A DNA stretch of 9,846 bases, taken from positions 1 to 9,846 of the forward strand of contig JASHTD010000228.1 in NCBI GenBank assembly GCA_030040725.1. The letters are read 5' to 3'. The position numbers and the translations under genes are program-made. Positions 1-6,385 of the stretch are shown here, one piece after another. The DNA comes from Candidatus Sulfotelmatobacter sp. GTDB taxonomy: Bacteria; Acidobacteriota; Terriglobia; Terriglobales; Acidobacteriaceae. Below the pieces are notes generated by a model, which saw only the letters and a list, made by a program, of their open reading frames with translations, ran no database searches and had not been told where the DNA came from. Each line of letters opens with the position of its first letter. The stretch's first letter is position 1.

Positions 1-1354
1 TCTTACCTCGATTAAAAATACAGGGCTGCCTTGGGAGATTGGCCTGCGTGACGCGCACACTGCGCTGGTGCGCGCCGGATTGCGAGGCCGGGTACGCCTG
101 CGCGTGGATGGCGGTTTAAAGTTTGCCCGCGATGTGGTGATTGCCGCGTTGCTGGGCGCAGAAGAGTTTGGTTTCGGGACGGCTGCGTTGCTCGCCATCG
201 GCTGTGTGATGGCGCGGCAATGCCATCTCAACACCTGTCCAGTTGGCATTGCGACTCAGGACGAGAATCTGCGCGCGCGCTTTGCCGGCAATCCCGAAAT
301 GGTGGAAAGATTTTTCCGCGCACTGGCAGCTGATGTTCGATCTTTACTTGCCAGTACTGGCGTTGCTTCTGTAGATGAAGCTCTCGGCGCGGTGGAACGG
401 CTCGGCCCACGATCTCCGCAGGCGGAAAAGAGCGTAGGCGCCCTGTTAAGGCCGATCCTCGATCCTCCAGCGCAAATTGCCTGCCCGCACGAGGACACGG
501 GCTTCCTGCACGTAGAACTGAATCGCGTGGTGGATGATCTTGAGTCGATGTCGCTTCGGCCGTGTCGCTTTCGAATCTCCAACGAAGAGAGATCGGTCGG
601 CGCTCACTTCAGCGGCGAAGCGCTTCGCCGGCTGGGACGCTCCGCACTGGAGATGACTGCTGTTGATTTTGAATTTACCGGTACCGCAGGCCAGAGCTTT
701 GGAGCGTTTCTGATTCGTGGTGCGAACTTCCGCCTAATCGGAGAAGCGAACGATTACGTGGGCAAGGGACTGTGCGGCGGAAGCATTGCGATCGCGGCTG
801 GAGCCGAAGCTTCCGAGCGCGGCGACGTGCTGGTTGGAAACACCGTGCTCTACGGCGCGACATCCGGCGAATTATTTGTGGCGGGAAGCGCGGGCGAGAG
901 ATTTGCGGTTCGCAATAGCGGAGCGCTCGCCGTAGTTGAAGGCGTGGGCCGGCACGGATGTGAATACATGACCGCCGGAGTCGTGATAATTCTTGGTGCT
1001 GCCGGCGCTAATCTGGGCGCGGGCATGACCGGCGGCCTTACGTACATCCTGCGTACGCGCGAGCACGATAACGAGGCCCGACTGAACCACGATTCCGTGC
1101 GGCTTGCTCCGATCGAACCCTCTGAAGAAATTTGGCTTCGCCGCATTCTGCAACGCCATGCACAATTGACCGGCAGCCCCCGCGCGTCTGGTTTGCTCTA
1201 CCACTCGGCTCTGCCGCTGATGCGGATCGAGCCTGTAATTCCGCCGTGCTCCGTCGAAGAAACCTGGGCGCCGATTCTTTCACGTCTTGCCGCGGAAGAA
1301 GCCCGCAGCTACACCCGCGAATCGATTTCTACACAAAGCGCGGTGGTCCAGTAA
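1..1354 (+). CDS. gltB: Glutamate synthase large subunit, C-terminal part (5' end outside window)
   Basis: This is the large (alpha) subunit of glutamate synthase, the cytoplasmic enzyme that makes glutamate from 2-oxoglutarate and the amide nitrogen of glutamine. The reading frame is open from the first complete codon at base 2, so the gene starts upstream of the window. The first part is the end of the FMN-binding barrel (TSIKNTGLPWEIGLRDAH, then DGGLKFARDVVIAALLGAEE). The 3Fe-4S ligands follow as C-x5-C-x4-C, with Cys codons at 203, 221 and 236, inside the family signature CHLNTCPVGIATQ. After a linker comes the glycine-rich GXGXG beta-helix domain, about 700-1060, and then a tail with the usual RHAQLTGSPRA element. 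The stop is TAA at 1352-1354. The iron-sulfur ligands indicate the bacterial NADPH or ferredoxin type. The N-terminal amidotransferase domain cannot be seen. No gltD (small subunit) follows; a LysR-type gene starts 85 bases later. No Rho-independent terminator is visible after the stop. Confidence 0.95.
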   Translation, partial: LTSIKNTGLPWEIGLRDAHTALVRAGLRGRVRLRVDGGLKFARDVVIAALLGAEEFGFGTAALLAIGCVMARQCHLNTCPVGIATQDENLRARFAGNPEMVERFFRALAADVRSLLASTGVASVDEALGAVERLGPRSPQAEKSVGALLRPILDPPAQIACPHEDTGFLHVELNRVVDDLESMSLRPCRFRISNEERSVGAHFSGEALRRLGRSALEMTAVDFEFTGTAGQSFGAFLIRGANFRLIGEANDYVGKGLCGGSIAIAAGAEASERGDVLVGNTVLYGATSGELFVAGSAGERFAVRNSGALAVVEGVGRHGCEYMTAGVVIILGAAGANLGAGMTGGLTYILRTREHDNEARLNHDSVRLAPIEPSEEIWLRRILQRHAQLTGSPRASGLLYHSALPLMRIEPVIPPCSVEETWAPILSRLAAEEARSYTRESISTQSAVVQ

Positions 1355-1372
1355 GAATGTCCCGTAAGAATG
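1351..1372 (+). repeat. 9-bp direct repeat over the gltB stop codon
   Basis: GTAAGAATG occurs at 1351-1359, where it includes the gltB stop codon, and again at 1364-1372, 13 bases later. It looks like a small local duplication. No function can be assigned. Confidence 0.5.
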
Positions 1373-1419
1373 ACTACAGGGCCTCTTTCCTGCACATCCG
1401 CTCGAGCAGTGAAGTTCGT

Positions 1420-1425
1420 TATAAT
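1420..1425 (+). promoter_or_regulatory. Perfect -10 box (TATAAT) upstream of the LysR-type gene
   Basis: TATAAT matches the sigma70 -10 consensus at all six positions, and 14 bases separate it from the ATG at 1440. No recognisable -35 hexamer lies 15-18 bases upstream. A start near 1432 would leave a leader of only about 8 bases, with no Shine-Dalgarno sequence in it. The regulator may therefore be transcribed on its own rather than read through from gltB. Confidence 0.45.
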
Positions 1426-1439
1426 CTCCCACTAACTGC

Positions 1440-2354
1440 ATGGATTTCGATCAGCTCATAACCTTCCTCGAAGTTGCGCGGCAAGGCAGCTTCTCGCGCG
1501 CCGGCGAAAAAGTATTCCGCTCGCAGTCGGCGGTGAGCGCGCAAATTCGGCAGCTCGAGCAGGAATATGGCGATCGCTTGCTCGACCGCTCGGGCAAAAC
1601 GGTAAAGCTCACTCCCGCCGGGGAAGTCTTTCACGAGTACGCAGTGCGCATGAAGAAGCTGCGCGACGAATCCCTGGTCGCCGTGGCCGATCACGGTCAT
1701 ACGCCGCGCGGCACGTTGCTGGTGGGCGCGAACGAAGCCACCTGCCTTTATGTTTTGCCTGAAGTTTTCGGCGAATATTGCCGGCGCTATCCCGACGTGC
1801 AGATCAGCATCTATCGCAACTTTACCTACAAGATTGTCGAGAAGCTGGAGAACGGATCGTTAGATGTGGGCATCATCAGCCTGCCGGTGCAGTCTCCCAG
1901 CCTGAAGGTGCAGGCGATTTATCGCGACCGGCTGATGCTGATGGTGAGTCCGAAGAATCCTTTAGCCAAACAAAAGTCGGCGCAGGTTGCCGACGTGGTC
2001 AAGCAGCCCTTGCTTCTGCCCAAGACCGGGCACACGCGCCGCCTGCTCGACAAACTGTTCCGCGAATACAACAGCGAATTAAAAGTCAGGATGGAGTTGC
2101 CCAGCCTGGGCATGATCAAGAGCTTCGTTGCCGCCGATCTCGGCATTTCGCTGGTAAGCGCGTCGTTTGCACACGATGAAGTTTCGGCGGGCCGCGTAAA
2201 GCTAGTGGAACTCGAAGGCTCGGATCTCTGGCGGGAGTTGGGAATCGCCTATCGCCGCGACCGCACGCTCTCGGTCGCAACCAAGAGCTTCGTCAGCGTG
2301 GTGCGGCAACTTTCCGATCATCTTAAGAAAACGGAAGGACCGGCCTCGAAATAG
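1440..2354 (+). CDS. LysR-family transcriptional regulator
   Basis: This is a 304-residue LysR-type DNA-binding regulator, the usual size for the family. Residues 2-60 form the winged helix-turn-helix: LITFLEVARQGSFSRAGEK, then SQSAVSAQIRQLEQEYGDRL and LLDRSGKTVKLTPAGE. From about residue 89 (GTLLVGANEATCLYVLPEVF) to about 295 is the periplasmic-binding-protein-like effector domain, which normally binds a small metabolite. The effector is unknown; CysB/CbbR-like relatives are possible but not shown. The ATG at 1440 is chosen because MDFDQLITFLEV is the canonical family N-terminus. No Shine-Dalgarno sequence precedes it, but a TATAAT box lies 14 bases upstream. It runs in the same direction as gltB, not divergently from a target gene, so its regulon cannot be read from the context. 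Control of gltB or of the membrane-protein gene downstream is only a guess. Confidence 0.93.
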   Translation: MDFDQLITFLEVARQGSFSRAGEKVFRSQSAVSAQIRQLEQEYGDRLLDRSGKTVKLTPAGEVFHEYAVRMKKLRDESLVAVADHGHTPRGTLLVGANEATCLYVLPEVFGEYCRRYPDVQISIYRNFTYKIVEKLENGSLDVGIISLPVQSPSLKVQAIYRDRLMLMVSPKNPLAKQKSAQVADVVKQPLLLPKTGHTRRLLDKLFREYNSELKVRMELPSLGMIKSFVAADLGISLVSASFAHDEVSAGRVKLVELEGSDLWRELGIAYRRDRTLSVATKSFVSVVRQLSDHLKKTEGPASK

Positions 2355-2470
2355 CGGCTGCCGTTTCGGTTTGGTTCTCGCCAGAACAGAGCAGCAGAGC
2401 GTGGATCGACATGCCTTCTCATTGCCTGGAGGCGTGGGGGGAAATCGCGCCGGAATGCCCGATCCAAATG

Positions 2471-2500
2471 TATGACAAAGCGTGCTATGACAAAGCAAGG
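2471..2500 (+). repeat. 15-bp tandem duplication over the start codon
   Basis: TATGACAAAGC occurs at 2471-2481 and again at 2486-2496, a 15-base period. The duplication gives the small membrane protein two in-frame ATG-ACA-AAG starts, at 2472 and 2487, five codons apart. Neither has a strong Shine-Dalgarno sequence. Confidence 0.6.
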
Positions 2501-2849
2501 GGGCGCTTGTTGCAGCTCACCAGCAGCGATCTGTTATTGGTTTGTGGTGTCTCTGATGGCGTGGGGGGTTCTAAGCCTCATAGGAATCTATTGGCGCCTT
2601 CTCCGTGCGCCGTCGGAGGCTGCGTGCCTTTTCGCCATGGCAATCGGTTGCCTAGCCAACTGGCTTAAGAATCGCACTTTTCACTGCCTTATCACGACCC
2701 CACTATTTCTGATTGGCGGCCTCGTGTTCCTGCTCTCGGGAGTCGGCATGGTTCAAGTAAATACGCGTTGGGTCTGGCCGTTCGTTTTCATCGGCGTCGG
2801 CGTCGCATTTTTGCTGGAATGGCTTTATGCGCGGCGTTCCGCGGGCTAG
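2472..2849 (+). CDS. Small four-helix integral membrane protein
   Basis: This is a hypothetical 125-residue membrane protein. Four hydrophobic segments are visible, roughly residues 19-44 (YWFVVSLMAWGVLSLIGIYW), 48-65, 70-94 (LITTPLFLIGGLVFLLSGVG) and 100-120 (WVWPFVFIGVGVAFLLEWLY), followed by a basic end (ARRSAG). The last two helices, a glycine/leucine-rich helix and then WPFVFIGVGVAFLLEW, resemble the LiaI/LiaF-like (DUF5668) transmembrane fold. That is a pattern resemblance, not a search result. The start is uncertain: a 15-base duplication gives ATGs at 2472 and 2487, and the second would remove only five residues. The coding call rests on the clear amphipathic and hydrophobic periodicity, which the overlapping frame at 2411-2668 lacks. 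The gene lies 117 bases after the LysR-type gene and 110 bases before the kinase. Its function is unknown. Confidence 0.7.
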   Translation: MTKRAMTKQGGACCSSPAAICYWFVVSLMAWGVLSLIGIYWRLLRAPSEAACLFAMAIGCLANWLKNRTFHCLITTPLFLIGGLVFLLSGVGMVQVNTRWVWPFVFIGVGVAFLLEWLYARRSAG

Positions 2850-2867
2850 ACCCACCGCCAGCGGCCA

Positions 2868-2916
2868 ACTGCGTAGGTAGTGGTGAAGTTTAACTGCACC
2901 ACTACCACTGCGTAGG
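2868..2916 (+). repeat. Direct repeat ACTGCGTAGG on both sides of a palindrome
   Basis: ACTGCGTAGG occurs at 2868-2877 and 2907-2916, 39 bases apart. The first copy overlaps the left arm of the palindrome by two bases; the second starts right after the right arm. The repeat and palindrome together make a compact symmetrical module between the membrane-protein gene and the kinase promoter. Confidence 0.6.
2876..2906. promoter_or_regulatory. 31-bp imperfect palindrome upstream of the kinase promoter
   Basis: The outer arms are GGTAGTGGTG (2876-2885) and CACCACTACC (2897-2906), perfectly complementary over 10 bp. Inside them, AGTT (2887-2890) pairs with AACT (2892-2895) around the central T at 2891, leaving one A/G mismatch. 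The centre lies about 66 bases upstream of the predicted kinase transcription start, a usual position for an activator site. It could instead be a stem-loop at the 3' end of the membrane-protein mRNA, since it begins 27 bases after that stop codon. No T-tract follows, which argues against an intrinsic terminator. Confidence 0.6.
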
Positions 2917-2921
2917 CTTCA

Positions 2922-2950
2922 TTGACTTGCCCTTCTTCCAATCCTAAGAT
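2922..2950 (+). promoter_or_regulatory. Sigma70-like promoter of the kinase gene
   Basis: The -35 box is TTGACT (2922-2927, 5 of 6 consensus bases) and the -10 box is TAAGAT (2945-2950, 4 of 6), with an ideal 17-base spacer. The predicted start near 2957 lies only about 3 bases before the ATG at 2960. Translation would then begin at or near the 5' end of the mRNA. Confidence 0.5.
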
Positions 2951-2959
2951 TTCAGCCAA

Positions 2960-5959
2960 ATGATCGGCCAGACGATCTCTCACTACCGCATTGTCGAGAA
3001 ACTCGGGGGTGGCGGGATGGGTGTGGTCTATAAGGCGGAGGACACCGAACTGGGCCGTTTCGTGGCTCTCAAGTTCCTCCCCGACGACGTCGCGAAAGAC
3101 CCGCAGGCGCTCGAAAGATTCCGTCGCGAAGCGCGGGCCGCGTCTGCGCTGAACCATCCAAACATCTGCACAATCCACGAGATCGGCAGGAATGGGGAGC
3201 AGTCGTTCCTCGTCATGGAATTTCTGGACGGAATGACGCTGAAGCATCAAATTGGCGGGCGTCCGATGGAGACGGCGCAGATTCTGTCGCTGGGCATCGA
3301 GATTGCCGATGCGCTCGACGCAGCGCATACGGCGGGGATCATTCACCGTGACATCAAACCCGCGAATATTTTTGTAACCAAGCGTGGGCACGCCAAGATT
3401 CTCGACTTTGGTCTTGCGAAAGTAACCACCTCTAACGCGTCACCGAGTGGCAATACAGAAACAGAGGTTACGTCCGATCAGCTGACCAGCCCTGGAGCAA
3501 TGGTGGGCACGATGGCTTACATGTCACCGGAGCAAGTCAAGGCCAAGGAACTCGACTCCCGCAGCGACCTGTTTTCGTTCGGTGCGGTGCTATACGAGAT
3601 GACCACGGGTAAGCTGGCATTCGAGGGATCGAGCCCGGGCGACATCTGTGGGTTGATCGTTCACCAGGAGCCGGCGGCGATTCCCTCGTTGAATCCCAAC
3701 ACTCCGGAGGGACTGGATCAGATCATTCGCAAAGCCTTGGAGAAAGACCGCACGCTGCGGTATCAGCATGCCTCTGACATGCGGGCGGACCTGCAACGGC
3801 TTAAACGGGATGCCGAGAGCGGGCGTGTGGCCGCGGCAAGTTCGGGAACTGTGCCAACGGGTGCCCCACTTCTGGCCGATGTTGCCGGAAGTGGGAAAGG
3901 TTCAAACCACGTGGATACGGCCGCCCTCGGAGACCTGACCCGAGCGGAGTCGCCGGGTCAGGGGCGAGCGAAGCTCCGCAACCTCCGCCATAAGCCACGT
4001 CGGGATCGGCCGGGCGGCCGAGCGAGGCTCGCCGGTGCGGTAGCAGTAATCGCTCTCCTCGTCGCCGGCGGTCTTTACTACCGCTCCCGTCGCCCGAAAC
4101 CGCTGACCGACAAAGACACCATCGTGCTTGCCGACTTCGCCAACAGCACGGGTGACGCGGTGTTCGACGACACGCTCAAGACCGCGCTTAACGTTTCGCT
4201 GCGGCAATCGCCTTTCCTGAATGTGCTCTCCGACAGCGAGGTCGCTAAGACGCTGCAACTGATGACCCGTCCCACAAGCACGAAACTCACGCCCGAAGTG
4301 GCCCGCGAGCTTTGCCAGCGGGCGGGCAGCAAGGCATACATTGCGGGGTCGATTGCCAGCCTGGGCAGCCAATACGTGCTGGGATTGAAAGCGGTCAATT
4401 GCCAGAGCGGAGATACGCTGGCGCAGGAGCAGGCGACGGCAGCGTCGAAGGAGAGGGTGCTCGACGCGCTAGGTGAAGCGGCATCCAAGATGCGCGGTGA
4501 ACTGGGTGAGTCGCTGGCTACGGTGCAGAAGTTCGATGTCCCGCTGTCCGAGGCTACCACCTCTTCGCTTGAAGCGTTGAAAGCGTACAGCCTTGGCGAG
4601 AAGGCCCATGGCACCTCCGCCGCGCCGACTTACCACCAGCGAGCCATCGAACTCGATCCCAATTTTGCCATGGGGTATGAGGGAGTAGGTGTTGACTACG
4701 GGCTTCTGGGGGAGACAGGACGAGCCAGCGAATACCTCACCAAGGCATTCCGCTTGCGTGCCCATGCCAGCGAGCGGGAAAAGCTTTTTATTACCGGTAA
4801 CTACTATTCGAGCGTAACCGGGGAATTAGTGAAGGCGGCGCAGACGTTTCAGGAGCAAATCCAAGCCTACCCGCGAGATTACAGAGCACACCTCGATCTG
4901 GGAAACCAATACATCTCACTTGGAGAGTTGGAAAAAGCGAGAGAAGCATCTGCGGAAAGCCTACGCCTCGCCCCAGACAACGTCGCTCCATACGTTAATC
5001 TCGTCGACGCCCTGCTCTGCCTGCAGCGATTCGAGGAAGCTCGGCAGGTAACGCAGCAGGCTCAAGCTAAAAAACTGGATAATGTCTTACTTCGCCAAAA
5101 TACCTATGCTCTAGCTTTCGTTCAGGCAGATTCTCAAGCGATGGCGGAACAGCAACAGTGGTTTGCGAGTCAGCCCGACTATGAGAACATCGGGCTTTCA
5201 AACGAGTCCGATACCGAAGCCTACGCAGGTCACTTGCGTAAGGCAACGGAACTGACCAAGCGATCAATAGATTCTGCGATCCGTGCAGATAGCAAGGAAA
5301 CGGGGGCTGTATCGCAGGAGATTGCCGCTCAACGGGAAGCGGCGTTCGGTAATTCTGTGGACGCGAAGCAGCAGGCAGTAGATGGCTTAAAACTTTATCC
5401 TGCCAGTGAGGCTGTTGAAGTGGAAGCGGCTCTGGCGTTTGCGATGGCGGGCGATGCAACACGAGCCGAATCGCTGGCGCAAGACCTAAACAAACGTTTC
5501 CCGCTGGATACCCAGATGCAGTCACTCTGGTTGCCGGCTATTCGGTCACAATTGGCACTGAATCGGAGAAATCCCGCTGACGCCCTTAACGGTCTTCAAG
5601 CCGCGGTTGGCTCCATCGAGTTGGGGTCCATCCCATTCGGCGATTCCTGTCTCTATCACACGTACATTCGCGGTGAGGCCTATCTGGCGGCGGGACAGAG
5701 CAAAGAAGCCGCCGCCGAGTTCCAGAAAATTCTCGATCACAGCGGCATCGTTGTGAACTGCTGGACGGGAGCGCTGGCGCATCTGGGCGTAGCGCGTGCG
5801 AACGCGCTGCAAGCGAAAACGTCACAAGGCACGGATGCCGATGCCGCTCGCGTCCGTGCCCTCGCCGCCTACAAGGACTTCCTCACGCTCTGGAAAGACG
5901 CTGACCTCGACATCCCCATCCTGAAGCAAGCCAAAGCCGAGTACGCAAAGCTACAGTAG
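2960..5959 (+). CDS. Membrane Ser/Thr protein kinase with TolB-like and TPR regions
   Basis: This is a 999-residue Hanks-type (PknB-like) kinase that phosphorylates Ser/Thr on proteins. The kinase domain covers about residues 9-275: glycine loop LGGGGMGVVYKAED, Lys38 in VALKFL, Glu57, the HRDIKPAN catalytic loop (H129, R130, D131, K133, N136), DFG at 149-151 and SPE at 189-191. All catalytic residues are present. A basic linker leads to one membrane helix (about 358-374, AGAVAVIALLVAGGLYY), so the rest should be outside the cytoplasm. Residues about 386-525 look like the TolB-like region often found in such proteins (IVLADFANSTGDAVFDDTLK), and about 540-935 are degenerate TPR helices for protein contacts. 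The tail (FLTLWKDADLDIPILKQAK) is typical of acidobacterial members. MIGQTISHYRI fixes the ATG at 2960; an in-frame TAA lies at 2945 and there is no strong Shine-Dalgarno sequence. Oddities are two hairpins in the linker-coding stretch and a lower-GC TPR part. The signal and substrates are unknown. Confidence 0.95.
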   Translation: MIGQTISHYRIVEKLGGGGMGVVYKAEDTELGRFVALKFLPDDVAKDPQALERFRREARAASALNHPNICTIHEIGRNGEQSFLVMEFLDGMTLKHQIGGRPMETAQILSLGIEIADALDAAHTAGIIHRDIKPANIFVTKRGHAKILDFGLAKVTTSNASPSGNTETEVTSDQLTSPGAMVGTMAYMSPEQVKAKELDSRSDLFSFGAVLYEMTTGKLAFEGSSPGDICGLIVHQEPAAIPSLNPNTPEGLDQIIRKALEKDRTLRYQHASDMRADLQRLKRDAESGRVAAASSGTVPTGAPLLADVAGSGKGSNHVDTAALGDLTRAESPGQGRAKLRNLRHKPRRDRPGGRARLAGAVAVIALLVAGGLYYRSRRPKPLTDKDTIVLADFANSTGDAVFDDTLKTALNVSLRQSPFLNVLSDSEVAKTLQLMTRPTSTKLTPEVARELCQRAGSKAYIAGSIASLGSQYVLGLKAVNCQSGDTLAQEQATAASKERVLDALGEAASKMRGELGESLATVQKFDVPLSEATTSSLEALKAYSLGEKAHGTSAAPTYHQRAIELDPNFAMGYEGVGVDYGLLGETGRASEYLTKAFRLRAHASEREKLFITGNYYSSVTGELVKAAQTFQEQIQAYPRDYRAHLDLGNQYISLGELEKAREASAESLRLAPDNVAPYVNLVDALLCLQRFEEARQVTQQAQAKKLDNVLLRQNTYALAFVQADSQAMAEQQQWFASQPDYENIGLSNESDTEAYAGHLRKATELTKRSIDSAIRADSKETGAVSQEIAAQREAAFGNSVDAKQQAVDGLKLYPASEAVEVEAALAFAMAGDATRAESLAQDLNKRFPLDTQMQSLWLPAIRSQLALNRRNPADALNGLQAAVGSIELGSIPFGDSCLYHTYIRGEAYLAAGQSKEAAAEFQKILDHSGIVVNCWTGALAHLGVARANALQAKTSQGTDADAARVRALAAYKDFLTLWKDADLDIPILKQAKAEYAKLQ
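3865..3895. repeat. Intragenic hairpin 1 in the kinase linker
   Basis: CCCACTTC (3865-3872) pairs with GAAGTGGG (3888-3895). After one T/G wobble, GGC (3874-3876) pairs with GCC (3884-3886), leaving a 7-base loop. It lies in the low-complexity coding stretch between the kinase domain and the membrane helix. It is free-standing relative to any domain boundary and may be an inserted palindromic element. Confidence 0.6.
3934..3962. repeat. Intragenic hairpin 2 in the kinase linker
   Basis: CCTGACCCG (3934-3942) pairs perfectly with CGGGTCAGG (3954-3962) across an 11-base loop. It lies 38 bases after hairpin 1 in the same linker-coding stretch. A weaker palindrome, CGAGC-GAG-GCTCG at 4019-4031, sits just before the membrane-helix codons. 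Confidence 0.6.
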
Positions 5960-5995
5960 GTCCATTGTTGAAATCTGGCGATTACACTAAAAACC

Positions 5996-6272
5996 CCTTG
6001 GGAATTCTCGGCAAGATCGAGCGGGAGACTGGGATCGAACCGGCGACATCCAGCTTGGAAGCTGGCGTTCTACCGTCATCGGACGCGCCAGCGGGCAAGT
6101 AGGTCGAATCGTTATCTAATCGGCCAACCACGCTCCTCATTGTGTGCCGCTTGTCGGTTGCTCGCACGACAGCACCCGGGTAACACGCCTTTGGAACTGA
6201 GACAAACTGTCCCACGCCCGGCTGAACAGGACAGACTGGCCCCAACAGTGTCGGAGGGGCCTTGGGATTCTC
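5996..6272 (+). repeat. Near-exact 13/14-bp direct repeat bracketing the tRNA remnant
   Basis: CCTTGGGAATTCTC at 5996-6009 and CCTTGGGATTCTC at 6260-6272 differ only by one A. They stand 264 bases apart on either side of the segment with the broken tRNA-Gly copy. They could be the ends or target duplication of a small inserted segment, or chance. Confidence 0.4.
6019..6075 (-). pseudogene. Broken tRNA-Gly copy (3' two thirds)
   Basis: Read on the - strand, this stretch matches bases 8557-8614 of the intact tRNA-Gly(CCC) with one deletion and one substitution. It includes the end of the D arm, the anticodon arm, the variable loop, the T arm and the 3' acceptor strand. The defects are clear. 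The anticodon loop is TTCCAA, six bases instead of seven. A G-to-A change breaks one T-stem pair. CCA is replaced by CGA after the discriminator T. The 5' side (about 6076-6095) no longer matches and cannot form the acceptor or D stems. It should not make a working tRNA. A deletion from either a CCC or a UCC anticodon loop would explain the loop. Confidence 0.85.
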
Positions 6273-6288
6273 AATGATTGCAATCATT
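6273..6288. promoter_or_regulatory. Perfect 16-bp palindrome upstream of the protease gene
   Basis: AATGATTG is followed directly by its reverse complement CAATCATT with no spacer. It lies about 98 bases before the protease ATG in a non-coding stretch. An AT-rich, spacerless perfect dyad of this size is a typical site for a dimeric repressor or activator. The factor is not known. Confidence 0.5.
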
Positions 6289-6369
6289 TACGGAGCGCCG
6301 ATTGGCACGACCCGTGCTCAATAGGCACTGGGTACTTAGGACTATTGTCTCTGCAAAATGAACTGCTTT

Positions 6370-6377
6370 AGGAAAGG
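6370..6377 (+). promoter_or_regulatory. Ribosome binding site of the protease gene
   Basis: AGGAAAGG ends 8 bases before the ATG at 6386. It is the clearest Shine-Dalgarno sequence in the window, whereas the LysR-type and kinase genes lack one. It supports the chosen start. Confidence 0.6.
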
Positions 6378-6385
6378 CGAGCGTT

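Larger units (their letters stand above)
5960..6385. other. Intergenic region between the kinase and protease genes
   Basis: This is 426 bases without a credible protein gene. It holds a near-exact direct repeat (5996-6009 and 6260-6272), a broken tRNA-Gly copy on the - strand (6019-6075), a perfect 16-bp palindrome (6273-6288) and the ribosome site of the protease gene (6370-6377). No Rho-independent terminator is evident after the kinase stop, and no convincing -35/-10 pair could be fixed for the protease. Confidence 0.7.

Noticed and set aside
2411..2668. 85-codon open frame overlapping the small membrane protein
   Set aside because: It lacks the clear four-helix hydrophobic pattern of the frame 2472-2849 and overlaps it.
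2846..3391. 181-codon open frame on the - strand
   Set aside because: It lies antisense to the kinase start and the conserved kinase motifs and has no family features. Its apparent regularity comes from the constrained codons on the other strand and from the palindrome.
5982..6287. 101-codon open frame on the - strand
   Set aside because: It runs through the broken tRNA-Gly copy and intergenic DNA, with the same kind of artefact peptide (LDVAGSIPVSRS), and shows no protein features.
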